Shown here in pieces: positions 7,611 to 7,635 of a DNA stretch of 7,635 bases (positions are counted from its first letter, which is position 1; each line of letters begins with the position of its first letter). A model generated the notes under the pieces. The model ran no database searches, was not told where the DNA came from, and was given only the letters and a program-made list of their open reading frames with translations. Source of the stretch: an uncultured Collinsella sp. (lineage in GTDB: Bacteria; Actinomycetota; Coriobacteriia; Coriobacteriales; Coriobacteriaceae); the NCBI GenBank assembly GCA_900547855.1, contig URIK01000088.1, positions 1 through 7,635 of the forward strand. Direction: 5' to 3'. The position numbers were made by a program, and so were the translations under genes.

Positions 7611-7635
7611 ATGAAGATCGACGTTGATGTAGACC
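7611..7635 (+). CDS. Start of a further co-directional gene, cut by the window end
   Basis: Only the first eight codons are present (MKIDVDVD). The start is credible because GGGAGG at 7598-7603 lies 7 bases before the ATG, the same motif and spacing as the gene at 6232. It begins 27 bases after the TAA at 7581-7583, so it likely belongs to the same operon. It also overlaps the TGA that ends the uncorrected upstream frame (ATGA, 7611-7614). Nothing about its function can be read from so few residues. Confidence 0.6.

Noticed and set aside
49..7635. CRISPR arrays, tRNA or rRNA genes
   Set aside because: No regularly spaced repeats, no cloverleaf-like pattern and no rRNA-like sequence were seen; the window is nearly all protein coding.

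Overview
The window carries the 3' part of a type 1 BREX (bacteriophage exclusion) operon on the + strand, from the end of a contig. The order is the C-terminal part of the adenine methyltransferase PglX (about 100-1068), the alkaline-phosphatase-fold protein PglZ (1092-3800), the AAA+/Lon-like protein BrxL (3812-6157), an unrecognised co-directional gene (6232-7583) and the first codons of one more gene (7611 onward). Gaps are short, each start has a purine-rich ribosome binding site, and no terminator-like hairpin with a T tract is seen, so all of this could be one transcript. High GC, strong G/C preference at third codon positions and the flavour of the proteins suggest a high-GC Gram-positive host. 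A gut actinobacterium of the Coriobacteriia (Collinsella-like) is my best guess, by inference only.

Bases 1-48 are not biological. They are the end of an Illumina P7 primer, an 8-base i7 index and the complete Nextera read-2 transposase adapter. Genomic sequence therefore starts at 49, and no reading frame should be extended through this stretch.

In BREX, PglX methylates adenine in a short non-palindromic site to mark self DNA, while PglZ, BrxL and the products normally encoded upstream (BrxA, BrxB, BrxC) take part in blocking phage replication and in methylation. brxA, brxB, brxC and the catalytic N-terminal part of PglX are not in the window. The PglX part seen here has its own Shine-Dalgarno sequence and ATG, with an in-frame TGA just upstream, so it is either a separate polypeptide (split PglX) or a broken or rearranged pglX.

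Downstream of brxL lies a helical, Ala/Arg-rich protein of about 450 residues that I cannot place in a family. Its reading frame appears broken by a single-base loss at an A tract (7405-7408), since the natural C-terminus continues in the -1 frame to a stop at 7581-7583. This gene and the gene starting at 7611 are the least explained part of the window and candidate BREX accessory genes.
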